Assembly (NCBI GenBank): GCA_024404245.1 | Contig: JAKSQH010000006.1 | Coordinates: 1-46,872, forward strand | Length of the DNA: 46,872 nt | DNA from: Clostridia bacterium | GTDB taxonomy: Bacteria > Bacillota > Clostridia > Christensenellales > Aristaeellaceae | Direction of reading: 5' to 3' | Shown: one piece after another, positions 8,757 through 16,683 of the stretch | How the letters are laid out: each line of letters starts with the position of its first letter | How positions within the stretch are numbered: the first letter of the stretch is position 1 | The notes under the pieces: model-generated | The model's input: the letters and a program-made list of their open reading frames with translations, nothing else | What the model was told of the DNA's origin: nothing | Databases searched by the model: none | Position numbers and translations under genes: made by a program

Positions 8757-9283
8757 AGAGATTTTTATTACCGCTTATGTTGACGGTTCTGCTGTGCACG
8801 GCGGTATGCTGCGCGTTTGCCGCGGATTTTGCCGCTTTTGATGACGCGCTTCGTGCCGGCCTCGGGACGGACGCGGAATGGAACGAAGCGGATGACGGTG
8901 TATTTGAGATGCAGGCCGGTTTCCATACTGTTATCAGGCTGTATACAGAACGGGATAACGTAATCGCGGCGATGGAGATCATTTCCACATGCACGCTTGA
9001 AGATGACGCGGCCGATACCGGGCGCGAACTGAGCCGCACCGCGCGCGCGGCTCTGACAGCGCTGTATGAGGCGGATGGGCTGTATACAGACACGACCGCG
9101 GAAGAAGTGAACAGCGCGCTGAAACAACTGCTCGCACCTTACAGCGGCAGCGGTGAGGATGAGGACACGGTGACGGCGGCCGGCCGGCCGGCTGTGCTGT
9201 TGCTGTCCGTTTCAGACGGCGGTACCGTGTATACATTATCAGTCGGGGATGTGCCCGACCATGGGGCGGAGGCGGCAATATGA
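8753..9283 (+). CDS. Small exported protein of unknown family
   Basis: 176 residues. The first 22 residues form a signal peptide (KRFLLPLMLTVLLCTAVCC then AFAA), probably cleaved by signal peptidase I after AFA; there is no convincing lipobox. The mature part is acidic, with many Asp/Glu/Ala, and ends in an acidic tail. I do not recognise a domain. It sits between a Gx-type membrane protein and a MurG-type transferase, with ATGA overlaps on both sides, so it is probably co-translated with envelope genes. Its role is unknown. Confidence 0.75.
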   Translation: MKRFLLPLMLTVLLCTAVCCAFAADFAAFDDALRAGLGTDAEWNEADDGVFEMQAGFHTVIRLYTERDNVIAAMEIISTCTLEDDAADTGRELSRTARAALTALYEADGLYTDTTAEEVNSALKQLLAPYSGSGEDEDTVTAAGRPAVLLLSVSDGGTVYTLSVGDVPDHGAEAAI

Positions 9284-10347
9284 GCAGAATCGTACTGACG
9301 GGCGGCGGAACTATGGGTCATGTGACGCCTCATCTCGCGCTGATCCCTCATCTGCTAGAGGCGGGATATGAGATTCACTATATCGGTACAGAAAACGGCA
9401 TGGAGGCACCGAAGATGCGCTCCATGCAGGGTGTGGAATATCATGCTGTGAAAACCGGTAAACTCCGCCGGTATTTTTCCTGGCAGAACTTTACGGATCC
9501 GTTCCGTGTAATCGCGGGCGCTTTTCAGTCCGCGCACCTGATGGGAAAGATCCGCCCGGATGTGGTATTCAGCAAAGGCGGATTTGTGGCTGTACCCGTT
9601 GTTTTCGGCGCGTGGGTGCGCGGAATTCCGGTGCTGTGCCATGAAAGCGATCTGACCCCGGGCCTGGCGAACAAACTGTGCAAGCCTTTCGCAAAGCGCT
9701 TCGCGACCACGTTCCCGGAATGCGCCGAAGCACTCGGCAGCAAGGCGGAAATGACAGGAACACCGCTGCGCCCGGAGCTTTTTGCCGGGGACCGTGCCAA
9801 AGGGCTGCGCTTCTTCGGCTTCAGCGGTGAGAAACCCGTACTGCTGATGATGGGCGGATCATCCGGCGCGCAGAGTGTGAACGCGGCGCTGAGAGCAGCG
9901 CTGCCTGAAATTACAAAAACTTTTGATGTCGCGCATATCTGCGGTAAAGGCAATCTGGATGAAACCCTGAACGGCAGGGAAGGATACGCGCAGGTTGAAT
10001 TCCTGGACGCGGATCTGCCGGACGCGTTCGCGTGTACGGATATGGTTCTGTCGCGTGCCGGTGCCAACGCGCTGTGCGAGTTTCAGGCGCTGGGCAGGCC
10101 GATGCTGCTGATTCCTTATCCGAAGGGAGCCAGCCGGGGAGACCAGATTCTGAATGCCGCGAGCCTTGAAAAACGCGGGCTGTGTAAGGTGCTCAGCCAG
10201 GAGAATATGACCGCGGAAACGATCGCGCAGGCGGTGAATGACACATGGCGTGACCGGGAAACGCTGATCGCGAATCTGCGTAACGCGCCGCCGGCGGACG
10301 GTACCGGGCGTGTACTGGAGCTGATTGAGGAGATACGCAGAAAGTAA
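9280..10347 (+). CDS. murG: MurG-type UDP-GlcNAc:lipid I N-acetylglucosaminyltransferase
   Basis: 355 residues, normal for MurG (GT28). MurG transfers GlcNAc from UDP-GlcNAc to lipid I at the inner membrane surface, giving lipid II. The N-terminal glycine loop TGGGTMGHVTPHLAL, VVFSKGGFVAVPVV, HESDLTPGLANKL, the LLMMGGSSGAQSVN loop of the second Rossmann domain and the donor-site run LSRAGANALCEFQALGRPMLLIPYP (split by the family's G-A-N and E/Q residues) are clear. It lies outside a division/cell-wall cluster, so a second MurG elsewhere in the genome is possible. ATGA overlap with the previous gene. Confidence 0.88.
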   Translation: MSRIVLTGGGTMGHVTPHLALIPHLLEAGYEIHYIGTENGMEAPKMRSMQGVEYHAVKTGKLRRYFSWQNFTDPFRVIAGAFQSAHLMGKIRPDVVFSKGGFVAVPVVFGAWVRGIPVLCHESDLTPGLANKLCKPFAKRFATTFPECAEALGSKAEMTGTPLRPELFAGDRAKGLRFFGFSGEKPVLLMMGGSSGAQSVNAALRAALPEITKTFDVAHICGKGNLDETLNGREGYAQVEFLDADLPDAFACTDMVLSRAGANALCEFQALGRPMLLIPYPKGASRGDQILNAASLEKRGLCKVLSQENMTAETIAQAVNDTWRDRETLIANLRNAPPADGTGRVLELIEEIRRK

Positions 10348-10403
10348 AGCACCGGGATGCACCCGGAGGAAAATACGGACATCAGTAACGGACGGACCGG
10401 AAT

Positions 10404-10976
10404 ATGGATGACGCGTTTACCGTAAAGGTAATCAGAAGCACACGGAAAACATTTTCACTGCAGGTTGACGCGCACGGTGAAGTAACACTGAGAGCGCCGG
10501 CACGGGCGACTCAGGCCGAGATCAGCCGGGTTCTGAAGGAACGGCATGAATGGATCCTGCGCGCGCGCGCGGAAGCTGAGAAGAAGCGCGCGGAGCAGCC
10601 GGCTGTGCGCCGCCTGACGGAGCGGGAGATAGCGGAACTCGGCGAAAAAGCCGCAAAGGTGATTCCGCCGATCGCGGCAAGGTACGCGGAGAAGCTCGGC
10701 GTCAGATACGGCCGTATTACTGTACGCTGCCAGAAAACGCGCTGGGGAAGCTGCTCTTCGAAAGGAAACCTGAATTTCAACTGTCTGCTGATGCTCGCGC
10801 CCGCGTATGTGCTTGAAAGCGTGGTCGCGCATGAGATATGCCACAGGAAGCACATGGATCATTCCGCGGCTTTCTACACGGAACTGTACGGGATCTGTCC
10901 GGATTACGACACCGGAAACAAATGGCTGAAAAAGAACGGAAGCATGCTGCAGGCTGCTGCAGGCAACGAACAGTAA
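10404..10976 (+). CDS. YgjP-like (DUF45) zinc metallopeptidase
   Basis: 190 residues. The family (YgjP/SprT-like, gluzincin fold) carries the zinc motif HEICH at residues 143-147, with a third ligand probably His153 in the HMDHSAAFY segment. The upstream block RWGSCSSKGNLNFNCLLMLAP is the most conserved part of the family. The N-terminal half (FTVKVIRSTRKTFSLQVDAHG) forms the usual beta-rich lead-in. The function in cells is not well established. No strong ribosome-binding site is seen. A strong terminator follows, so it ends the unit that starts near degV. Confidence 0.88.
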   Translation: MDDAFTVKVIRSTRKTFSLQVDAHGEVTLRAPARATQAEISRVLKERHEWILRARAEAEKKRAEQPAVRRLTEREIAELGEKAAKVIPPIAARYAEKLGVRYGRITVRCQKTRWGSCSSKGNLNFNCLLMLAPAYVLESVVAHEICHRKHMDHSAAFYTELYGICPDYDTGNKWLKKNGSMLQAAAGNEQ

Positions 10977-10981
10977 TGATT

Positions 10982-11007
10982 AAGGGATGCCGTGCGGCAT
11001 CCCTTTT
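10982..11007. terminator. Rho-independent terminator between convergent genes
   Basis: An 11-bp exact inverted repeat (AAGGGATGCCG, 10982-10992, with its complement at 10995-11005) ends in TTTT for the plus strand. The T run overlaps the stop codon of the convergent CPBP gene. On the minus strand the same hairpin is followed by AATCATT, so it may act less well there. Confidence 0.85.
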
Positions 11008-11833
11008 ATGTACGGATTTCAGAAGCTGTTACCCTGTGCAGCCTGAGCAGCAGGATCAGTAAAAACGCGCATACCGCGGCGAGCAGGATGACGGAAACCG
11101 GATTGTGCCGAAGGGTACGGGCGGTGTTTACGTTTTCGCTGAAGAGCAGGGCCGGCAGAAGCGCAATGAAATCAAACACGGCATGAACCGCTGAACAGGC
11201 GGTGGTACTGCCGGAACCGGCGTACAGGCAAAGCATGATCAAGCCGAACAGCCCCGTTTCCGTATAGCGGAGCAGGAGCGCAATGAAAAAGAGCGGATCC
11301 CCGGACAGCGGGGCACTGAGAAAACCGATGATATGCGCGGCGCCGAACAGCAAAAAGGTCAGCACCGCACTGTAACGGTATGCGCGTTTTTTATCGCGCA
11401 GCTGTGACCGGAAACCTTCATACAGGAGCGCGCGGAAAGCAATCTCCTCCGTCAGACCGACAAGAGTACAGAAAACCGCCGCGGACGGAAGGCGCGCGAG
11501 CCGGTCCGGGGTTACGCACCCGCCGTTTGTTATGTATTGTACCGCTCCCGCGGATGACAGCAGAAACATCATCAGCAGTAACGGCAGCGAATGCTTCCAC
11601 ACGGATGCCGCGTTCCGCCCGGCGAATGCCGGCACACGGGCACCTGTGAGCATGTGAAGGAACAGGCAAAGCAGAATCAGCGCGGGCAGGCGGATCAGCA
11701 CACCGGGCCACAGACCGCGGCTGCCGGGGAAAAGGATCTCCGTCAGCGCGCTGCCGTAACGCAGGCAGATGAACACTGTGAGCAGACCCGCGGCGGGAAA
11801 CAGCAGAGGGTAATGTATATCGGACTTCTTCAT
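11006..11833 (-). CDS. CPBP family intramembrane metalloprotease
   Basis: 275 residues with about eight hydrophobic helices. CPBP (Abi) proteins are glutamic-type or metal-dependent membrane proteases related to Rce1; in Gram-positives some give bacteriocin self-immunity, but most have unknown targets. Motif 1 is TEEIAFRALLYEGF (EExxxR), motif 2 the His of FGAAHIIGF, and motif 3 the His/Asp of SAVHAVFDF. The start at 11833 (KKSDIHYPLL) fits the predicted promoter; a longer upstream frame would run through that promoter. The gene is alone and divergent from the Y-family polymerase gene. Confidence 0.85.
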   Translation of the reverse strand: MKKSDIHYPLLFPAAGLLTVFICLRYGSALTEILFPGSRGLWPGVLIRLPALILLCLFLHMLTGARVPAFAGRNAASVWKHSLPLLLMMFLLSSAGAVQYITNGGCVTPDRLARLPSAAVFCTLVGLTEEIAFRALLYEGFRSQLRDKKRAYRYSAVLTFLLFGAAHIIGFLSAPLSGDPLFFIALLLRYTETGLFGLIMLCLYAGSGSTTACSAVHAVFDFIALLPALLFSENVNTARTLRHNPVSVILLAAVCAFLLILLLRLHRVTASEIRT

Positions 11834-11894
11834 ACTATTGTTCCAATCGTTACGCTTGATACCGGACGGATCCGGATACGGAACCACGGTAATG

Positions 11895-11923
11895 AGTATA
11901 CTATATCCGCATCCTTCATACAA
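11895..11923 (-). promoter_or_regulatory. Sigma-A promoter for the CPBP protease gene
   Basis: On the minus strand, TTGTAT (complement of 11918-11923) and TATACT (complement of 11895-11900) are exactly 17 bases apart. The start codon is about 62 bases further on. It is back-to-back with the polymerase promoter. Confidence 0.7.
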
Positions 11924-11930
11924 GGGCGGT

Positions 11931-11974
11931 GTCCGGTACGGAATTCGATTTATGCTTGAAAAATCGGTCCGGAC
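11931..11974. repeat. Nested inverted repeats over the polymerase promoter
   Basis: CGATTT (11946-11951) and AAATCG (11961-11966) form 6-bp arms around a 9-base centre, and GTCCGG (11931-11936) and CCGGAC (11969-11974) form a second outer pair. The inner pair spans the -35 element at 11956-11961, so this may be an operator. It does not match the usual Gram-positive LexA site (GAAC-N4-GTTC). Confidence 0.5.
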
Positions 11975-11984
11975 AGAGTATTGT
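11956..11984 (+). promoter_or_regulatory. Sigma-A promoter for the Y-family polymerase operon
   Basis: TTGAAA at 11956-11961 and TATTGT at 11979-11984 are 17 bases apart, 34 bases before the ATG at 12019. GGGAGGT just before the ATG is a good ribosome-binding site. Confidence 0.7.
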
Positions 11985-12018
11985 GAAGACAGCAGGTAAA
12001 TGACGGGAGGTATGGAAG

Positions 12019-13533
12019 ATGATCTGCATCGCGATTGATCTGAAATCTTTCTATGCCTCTGTGGAATGCGCGGACCGCGGGCTTGATCCGTTGAAAACGA
12101 ATCTGGTTGTCGCGGATCCGGCACGGACGGAGAAAACAATCTGCCTCGCAGTTTCACCGGCGCTGAAAAGATACGGGATCCCCGGACGGGCACGCCTGTT
12201 TGAAGTGGTGCAGCGGGTACGGGAAGTCAACCGTGAAAGGCTCCGCCGGGCATCCGGCCGTGTATTCCGCGGAAAAAGCGCGAATGCCGATGAGCTTGAT
12301 GCGGATCCGTCGCTTGAACTGGATTATATTGTCGCGCCGCCGCGGATGGCGCTGTATATGGAAAAAAGCACGCAGATTTTCCGTATCTACGCGGGGTATG
12401 TGTCGCCTGAGGATATTCATGTGTACTCTGTGGATGAAGTATTCATGGATGTGACCGGATACGGGAAAATGTACAACATGCCGCCGCGTGAACTGGCGAT
12501 GAAGATGATCCGTCATGTGCACAGGGACACCGGAATCACCGCGACGGCGGGAATCGGAACCAATCTTTATCTGAGTAAGATCGCAATGGATATCATGGCG
12601 AAGAAAATGCCCGCGGACCGCGACGGGGTGCGGATTGCCGAACTGAATGAAAGAAGCTACAGGGAACAGCTGTGGGACCACCGGCCGCTGACGGATTTCT
12701 GGCGTGTGGGCCGCGGAACGGCGGAACGGCTGGAAGCACACGGGCTGTATACCATGGGTGATGTGGCGCGATGCTCGCTGGGCGGACCGAATGATTTTCA
12801 CAACGAGGCGCTGCTTTACCAACTGTTCGGGGTGAACGCGGAGCTGCTGATCGATCACGCGTGGGGCATTGAGCCGACGAGAATTTCGGATATCCGTGCT
12901 TACAGACCGGAGACAAACAGCATCAGCTCGGGGCAGGTACTGCAAAGCCCGTATGACGCGGAAGGCGCGAAACTGATTGTACGGGAGATGACAGACCTGC
13001 TGGTGCTGGATCTGGTGGCGAAGAAGCTGGAAACGGACCGGATGACGCTGACGGTCGGTTATGATGTTGAGAATATGACGGATCCTGTACGGCGTGCCGC
13101 GTACAAGGGACCGGTGATTACGGACAGATACGGCAGGAAAGTGCCGAAAGACGCGCACGGGACAATCCGCCTGGACAGGCACACATCATCAACGAAGCTG
13201 ATTACGGACGCGGTGATGGCGCTGTTTGACAGGATCATTGATCCCGCGCTGCTGGCGCGGCGCATGTATGTGGTCGCGGAGAATGTGCTGCCGGAGGGAA
13301 CCGCGCCTGACAGACAGGACACGGAGCAACTGGATATGTTTACGGATTACGCGCGCCGCGATGAGGAGCGGGAACGCGAAAATGAGCGGCTGATGAAGGA
13401 AAAACGGCTTCAGCTGGCACAGCTTGACATTAAGGACCGCTACGGGAAAAACGCGATTCTCAAGGGCATGAATCTGGCTGAAGGCGCGACAGCCCGTGAA
13501 CGGAACGCTCAGATCGGAGGCCATAAGGCATGA
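12019..13533 (+). CDS. Y-family DNA polymerase, UvrX/UmuC-like
   Basis: 504 residues. Y-family polymerases copy past DNA lesions and are error-prone. The N-terminus IAIDLKSFYASVE carries the first catalytic Asp (residue 7), and VYSVDEVFMD carries Asp139/Glu140. TAGIGTNLYLSKIAMDIMAKK is followed by the helix-hairpin-helix region (DFWRVGRGTAERLEAHGL). The LKSFYASVE form and the C-terminal tail with DRYGKNAILKGMNL are like the UvrX/YqjW type of Bacillota rather than DinB. The YolD-like gene follows with an ATGA overlap, the usual pairing for this type. No LexA box is visible, so SOS control is uncertain. Confidence 0.9.
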   Translation: MICIAIDLKSFYASVECADRGLDPLKTNLVVADPARTEKTICLAVSPALKRYGIPGRARLFEVVQRVREVNRERLRRASGRVFRGKSANADELDADPSLELDYIVAPPRMALYMEKSTQIFRIYAGYVSPEDIHVYSVDEVFMDVTGYGKMYNMPPRELAMKMIRHVHRDTGITATAGIGTNLYLSKIAMDIMAKKMPADRDGVRIAELNERSYREQLWDHRPLTDFWRVGRGTAERLEAHGLYTMGDVARCSLGGPNDFHNEALLYQLFGVNAELLIDHAWGIEPTRISDIRAYRPETNSISSGQVLQSPYDAEGAKLIVREMTDLLVLDLVAKKLETDRMTLTVGYDVENMTDPVRRAAYKGPVITDRYGRKVPKDAHGTIRLDRHTSSTKLITDAVMALFDRIIDPALLARRMYVVAENVLPEGTAPDRQDTEQLDMFTDYARRDEERERENERLMKEKRLQLAQLDIKDRYGKNAILKGMNLAEGATARERNAQIGGHKA

Positions 13534-13748
13534 CGGAGAAAATGCCGGGTAAGTATGACGATATCATTGATACGGATTATCGCGGTTCACCGACCAGACC
13601 GCGTATGTCGGCACATGACCGGGCCGGTCAGTTCGCACCTTTTGCCGCTTTGAGCGGATACGGGGAAATGATACGGGACGCGGAAAACGGGATGAACGCG
13701 GACAACGCGGAAACCGGAGCAGATGAATGGACTGATATGCGCGAATAA
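13530..13748 (+). CDS. YolD-like protein
   Basis: 72 residues. The segment KYDDIIDTDYRGSPTRPRMS followed by DRAGQFAPFAALSGYGEMI is typical of YolD-like proteins found next to UvrX-type polymerases in Bacillota, chromosomes, phages and plasmids alike. By remote similarity the family has been compared to UmuD-type partners of polymerase V, but its role is not well established. It is shorter than the usual 90-110 residues, mainly at the C-terminus. The start overlaps the polymerase stop by four bases, and a strong two-way terminator follows. Confidence 0.85.
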   Translation: MTEKMPGKYDDIIDTDYRGSPTRPRMSAHDRAGQFAPFAALSGYGEMIRDAENGMNADNAETGADEWTDMRE

Positions 13749-13773
13749 TTAACCGGGAAAGCACTTGAAAATG

Positions 13774-13804
13774 AAAAACCGCCGGAGCGAACCGGCGGCT
13801 TTTT
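13774..13804. terminator. Bidirectional terminator between yolD-like gene and lepB
   Basis: A 7-bp GC stem (CCGCCGG, 13779-13785, with CCGGCGG, 13792-13798) has a 6-base loop. Five T residues follow on the plus strand (13800-13804) and five A residues precede it (13774-13778), giving a T run on the minus strand, so it should stop both converging transcripts. Confidence 0.88.
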
Positions 13805-13816
13805 CTTAAGGGTTTG

Positions 13817-14707
13817 TTATTCGGCGACACCGACGCGGGCTTCCTCGGGCGCCTGCACGTTACGCCACGCGTTGAACGGGAAAACCACACTGCAGACTTT
13901 GCCGACAATCATATCGCGCGAAATCGCGCCCTGGCTGCGGCTGTCATTGGAATTGTTACGGTGGTCCCCCATCACCAGATAGTCATCGCTTTCGACGGTC
14001 AGCGTTGTGTTTTCCGCTATGGCTTTGACGGCTCCGTTTTCATCCTCAACAAGCAGCTGGCCGTTGTAGATCTGAACACGCCTGTTCTGCGTGAACACGC
14101 CGAAATACCGGATGCCCGCCGGCAATTCTTCACCGTTGAGGGTGACAACGCCGTCTTTGAGCTCAATCACATCGCCTTTGGCGGGAACACGGCTCGGCGC
14201 GAAAGTGCTTCCGTCCGACGCGCCGCGGGTTCTGTATTCATCACTGATGAACGGCTCTTCATACTTGACGCCGTTGACATACAGTTTGCCTTCGCGTACT
14301 TCCACCGTATCGCCGGGCAGACCGATCACACGCTTGACGAAGTTGGTGTCACCGCGGCCGGGATACCGGCAGATTACGATATCAAAACGGTTCGGATTGC
14401 CGAAGAAGGAAAGACGGGGCTGAGCTTCCTTTACCGCGTCCTCCTGCCAGGGCAGGTCAAGCCACACGGAACCGTAGTTCAGCTTGGATACGAACATAAT
14501 TTCGCCGTCGGCAAGCGTGTTGTCCATCGAATGACCGTCAACACGGACGGGCTCGAAAACGAAAGACCGGATCGCGAGCGCCGCGATGACCGCGACCAGA
14601 AGGGTAAGCACCCACTCCAGGATTTCCTGTCCCACGGTTTTTTTCTTTTTCTCCTTTTTTTTGCCAGTGATCTCATCGGTGACTTCGTTGACAATTTGTT
14701 CAGACAT
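13817..14707 (-). CDS. lepB: Signal peptidase I
   Basis: 296 residues, longer than typical Bacillota SipS-type enzymes (about 180-200). LepB cuts signal peptides off exported proteins. A Lys-rich cytoplasmic start (GKKKEKKKK) leads into one membrane helix at about residues 28-48, then the catalytic serine motif VDGHSMDNTL (Ser60) and the lysine motif NFVKRVIGLPGD (Lys125). The later box GDHRNNSNDSRSQGAI is also conserved. The extra length is an insertion between the Lys box and the end box. It is the last gene of the DUF1643-mrfAB unit, 15 bases after the TPR gene, with a good GGAGGT site. Confidence 0.95.
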   Translation of the reverse strand: MSEQIVNEVTDEITGKKKEKKKKTVGQEILEWVLTLLVAVIAALAIRSFVFEPVRVDGHSMDNTLADGEIMFVSKLNYGSVWLDLPWQEDAVKEAQPRLSFFGNPNRFDIVICRYPGRGDTNFVKRVIGLPGDTVEVREGKLYVNGVKYEEPFISDEYRTRGASDGSTFAPSRVPAKGDVIELKDGVVTLNGEELPAGIRYFGVFTQNRRVQIYNGQLLVEDENGAVKAIAENTTLTVESDDYLVMGDHRNNSNDSRSQGAISRDMIVGKVCSVVFPFNAWRNVQAPEEARVGVAE

Positions 14708-14722
14708 GATATAAACCTCCGG

Positions 14723-15529
14723 TTACGCTTTCAGACGTGCGATTTCCGCGTCCACAGTTTCTTTTGTGACATAATTCAGCGGTGAAAAACGGCCTTCGGC
14801 GGCCAGCGCCAGTTTTTCCGCGGCGGCTTCGGTGTTTCCGGCTTCCAGATCGTACCGGCTCAGGAACCAGAGCGTGTCAATCTGCCCCGGACGGAAGGAA
14901 ATCGCCTTGTCAAAGTATTCTTTCGCCTTTTCCTTATCGCCGAATACGCGGTACCAGACCTGACCGAGATTGTCCAGACAGATGCTGTCTTCATCGTCAT
15001 ACTCAACGGCTTCCCGGTTGAAGGCAAGTGCCTTTTCCATTCCTTCACGGAACAGCGCGGCGGGCGATTTCACTTCATCGGAACCGTTTTCCGCATCGGT
15101 CGCTGCGGGAACGGCTTCATCCGCGGAGGCTTCATCCGCGGGCGCGTTCTTCATATCATACAGATCGGCGTAAAGATAGCCGAGCGTCTGATAGATCGTA
15201 CCCGAAGGACCGTGGCGGTGCATCTCTTCCAACTTGGAAACGGCCTTTTTCGTATCGCCCAGCTTATGACAGCACACGGCGTAATCCACAATCAGCTGTG
15301 TCCTGTTTTCACCGGTCATGCCGGGATCTTTCTGATGCTTGACCAGCAGATCCTTACAGGCTTCATACTGTCCGTTGCGCAGCAGCAGCACGGCATAACT
15401 GAGAATATAGCGCGGAACGTTCAGCCCTTCGGAAACCGCTTCGGCATAGAGCCGGAGCGCTTCTTCCGTGTTGCCGTCGCGCTGAGCCTTTACGGCTTTG
15501 TTTGCTTTTAACCCGGTCATGAATCCCAT
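14723..15529 (-). CDS. TPR-repeat protein
   Basis: 268 residues made of tetratricopeptide-like helix pairs (for example AKEYFDKAISFRPGQIDTLW and NTEEALRLYAEAVSEG), so probably a cytoplasmic scaffold; no signal peptide or membrane segment is seen. Acidic, low-complexity residues separate the two TPR groups near residue 135-150. I chose the ATG at 15529 because AAGGAG is 8 bases before it; an ATG at 15535 overlaps the mrfB stop (TAATG) but is only 2 bases from that site. It lies between mrfB and lepB and may be co-translated with mrfB, whose own C-terminus also looks TPR-like. Confidence 0.8.
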   Translation of the reverse strand: MGFMTGLKANKAVKAQRDGNTEEALRLYAEAVSEGLNVPRYILSYAVLLLRNGQYEACKDLLVKHQKDPGMTGENRTQLIVDYAVCCHKLGDTKKAVSKLEEMHRHGPSGTIYQTLGYLYADLYDMKNAPADEASADEAVPAATDAENGSDEVKSPAALFREGMEKALAFNREAVEYDDEDSICLDNLGQVWYRVFGDKEKAKEYFDKAISFRPGQIDTLWFLSRYDLEAGNTEAAAEKLALAAEGRFSPLNYVTKETVDAEIARLKA

Positions 15530-15534
15530 CGTCA

Positions 15535-16683
15535 TTACTCCTTTTGCGCAATCTTGCGCTTTAAACGGTCATAACGGTATTTTAACGCATTTTCCGTATC
15601 TTGTACAGAACCTTCTGCGTACAGGGCAGGCTCATACAGCAGGATCATCGCGCGGCGTGTAAGATCCAGTGCGGTTTCAAGGTCACCGGTGCGGTGCTCG
15701 TGATACTTGGCCAGCTCGATATACGGCGTGACGCCGCCTTTGCGCGTTTCGATCATCCGCTGCCAGATCTTTACGGCTTCCTCCGTTTCGCCGGCGCGCC
15801 GCCACGATCTGGCCAGCGCTCCGGATGCCTTGCCGCCGACACGCCCGTGCTCCGCGAGACGGTAGCAGCGTCTCGCTTCCGTATGGTGCCCCGTTTTTTC
15901 CAGCGCGCGGCCCATGGAGAACGTGTCCTCCTGATGGCACAGTTCCTCCGGATGCCGGTAAAAATGTGCCATACGGCACAGCAGAACACACAGTGTGGCA
16001 ATATCCTGCGCGTTATGCGTCAGCACATCGTCCAGCATGCACAGCTGTCCGGTTTTCAAATAGGAGAAATACCGCTGCGGAACTTCGCTGCCGGGCAGGT
16101 CGCCCGTACGCGGAATACCGAGTACTCGCGCTTCCAGATCTCCGAGTGTGCAGTGCCCGAGACGCAGCTTCCAGAGCCTTCTCGCCGGATACAGGAGATC
16201 CAGGTGGGGAAGACGCAACGGGGCCGGGTTCATCCGGTTCATGCGGAAGCGGCTTTCCAGCAGCGGCACGTCAAAGGAACGTCCGTTGAAAGTACACAGC
16301 AGATCAAACCGCCCGAAATCTTCCGCCACATGCTCCAGCAGATACGGTTCCTCCGGATAATCACGCATCAGATACTGGCGGATTTCAAAGCCGTTTTCAC
16401 CCATCCGGCCGACACCGACCAGAAACGCGACGCTGCCTGAGCCGCCGAGACCTGTTGTTTCCGTGTCCATATACAGAATCCGGTACGGGTCGAAACAGTC
16501 CGGGATACAGTCCGGCTGCATCAGCATCAGTGTTTCACGGTTCAGTTCTCCGAAACCCGGGAAATCGGACACGGGGCGGATTTCGGATGTACAGCGGCAA
16601 TCCGTACGCTGTACTTCAGCCGACGGCGCGGGTTTACGCGGCGGTGACGCGTCTATGGCACGCAGTTTATCTCGCAGGTTCAT
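15535..16683 (-). CDS. mrfB: MrfB (YprB)-type 3'-5' exonuclease with RNase H-like domain
   Basis: 382 residues. In Bacillus subtilis MrfB (YprB) is a DEDDh-type exonuclease that acts with MrfA in mitomycin C-specific DNA repair. The catalytic residues are visible: Asp73 and Glu75 in YMDTETTGLGGSG, Asp138 in NGRSFDVPLLE, His223 and Asp227 in HNAQDIATL. The part after residue about 265 contains TPR-like helices (EEAVKIWQRMIETRKGG), as in the known protein. It starts inside the end of the mrfA gene (17-base overlap), so the two are probably made together. Confidence 0.88.
   Translation of the reverse strand: MNLRDKLRAIDASPPRKPAPSAEVQRTDCRCTSEIRPVSDFPGFGELNRETLMLMQPDCIPDCFDPYRILYMDTETTGLGGSGSVAFLVGVGRMGENGFEIRQYLMRDYPEEPYLLEHVAEDFGRFDLLCTFNGRSFDVPLLESRFRMNRMNPAPLRLPHLDLLYPARRLWKLRLGHCTLGDLEARVLGIPRTGDLPGSEVPQRYFSYLKTGQLCMLDDVLTHNAQDIATLCVLLCRMAHFYRHPEELCHQEDTFSMGRALEKTGHHTEARRCYRLAEHGRVGGKASGALARSWRRAGETEEAVKIWQRMIETRKGGVTPYIELAKYHEHRTGDLETALDLTRRAMILLYEPALYAEGSVQDTENALKYRYDRLKRKIAQKE

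Noticed and set aside
10353..10369. CCGGG/CCCGG mini-hairpin between murG and the YgjP-like gene
   Set aside because: Five base pairs only and no T run; most likely chance in GC-rich DNA.
11834..12018. LexA box in front of the Y-family polymerase
   Set aside because: I looked for GAAC-N4-GTTC-like sites and found none.
13814..14785. A 323-codon frame on the plus strand across lepB
   Set aside because: Antisense to lepB, whose catalytic boxes are clear; no plausible protein features.
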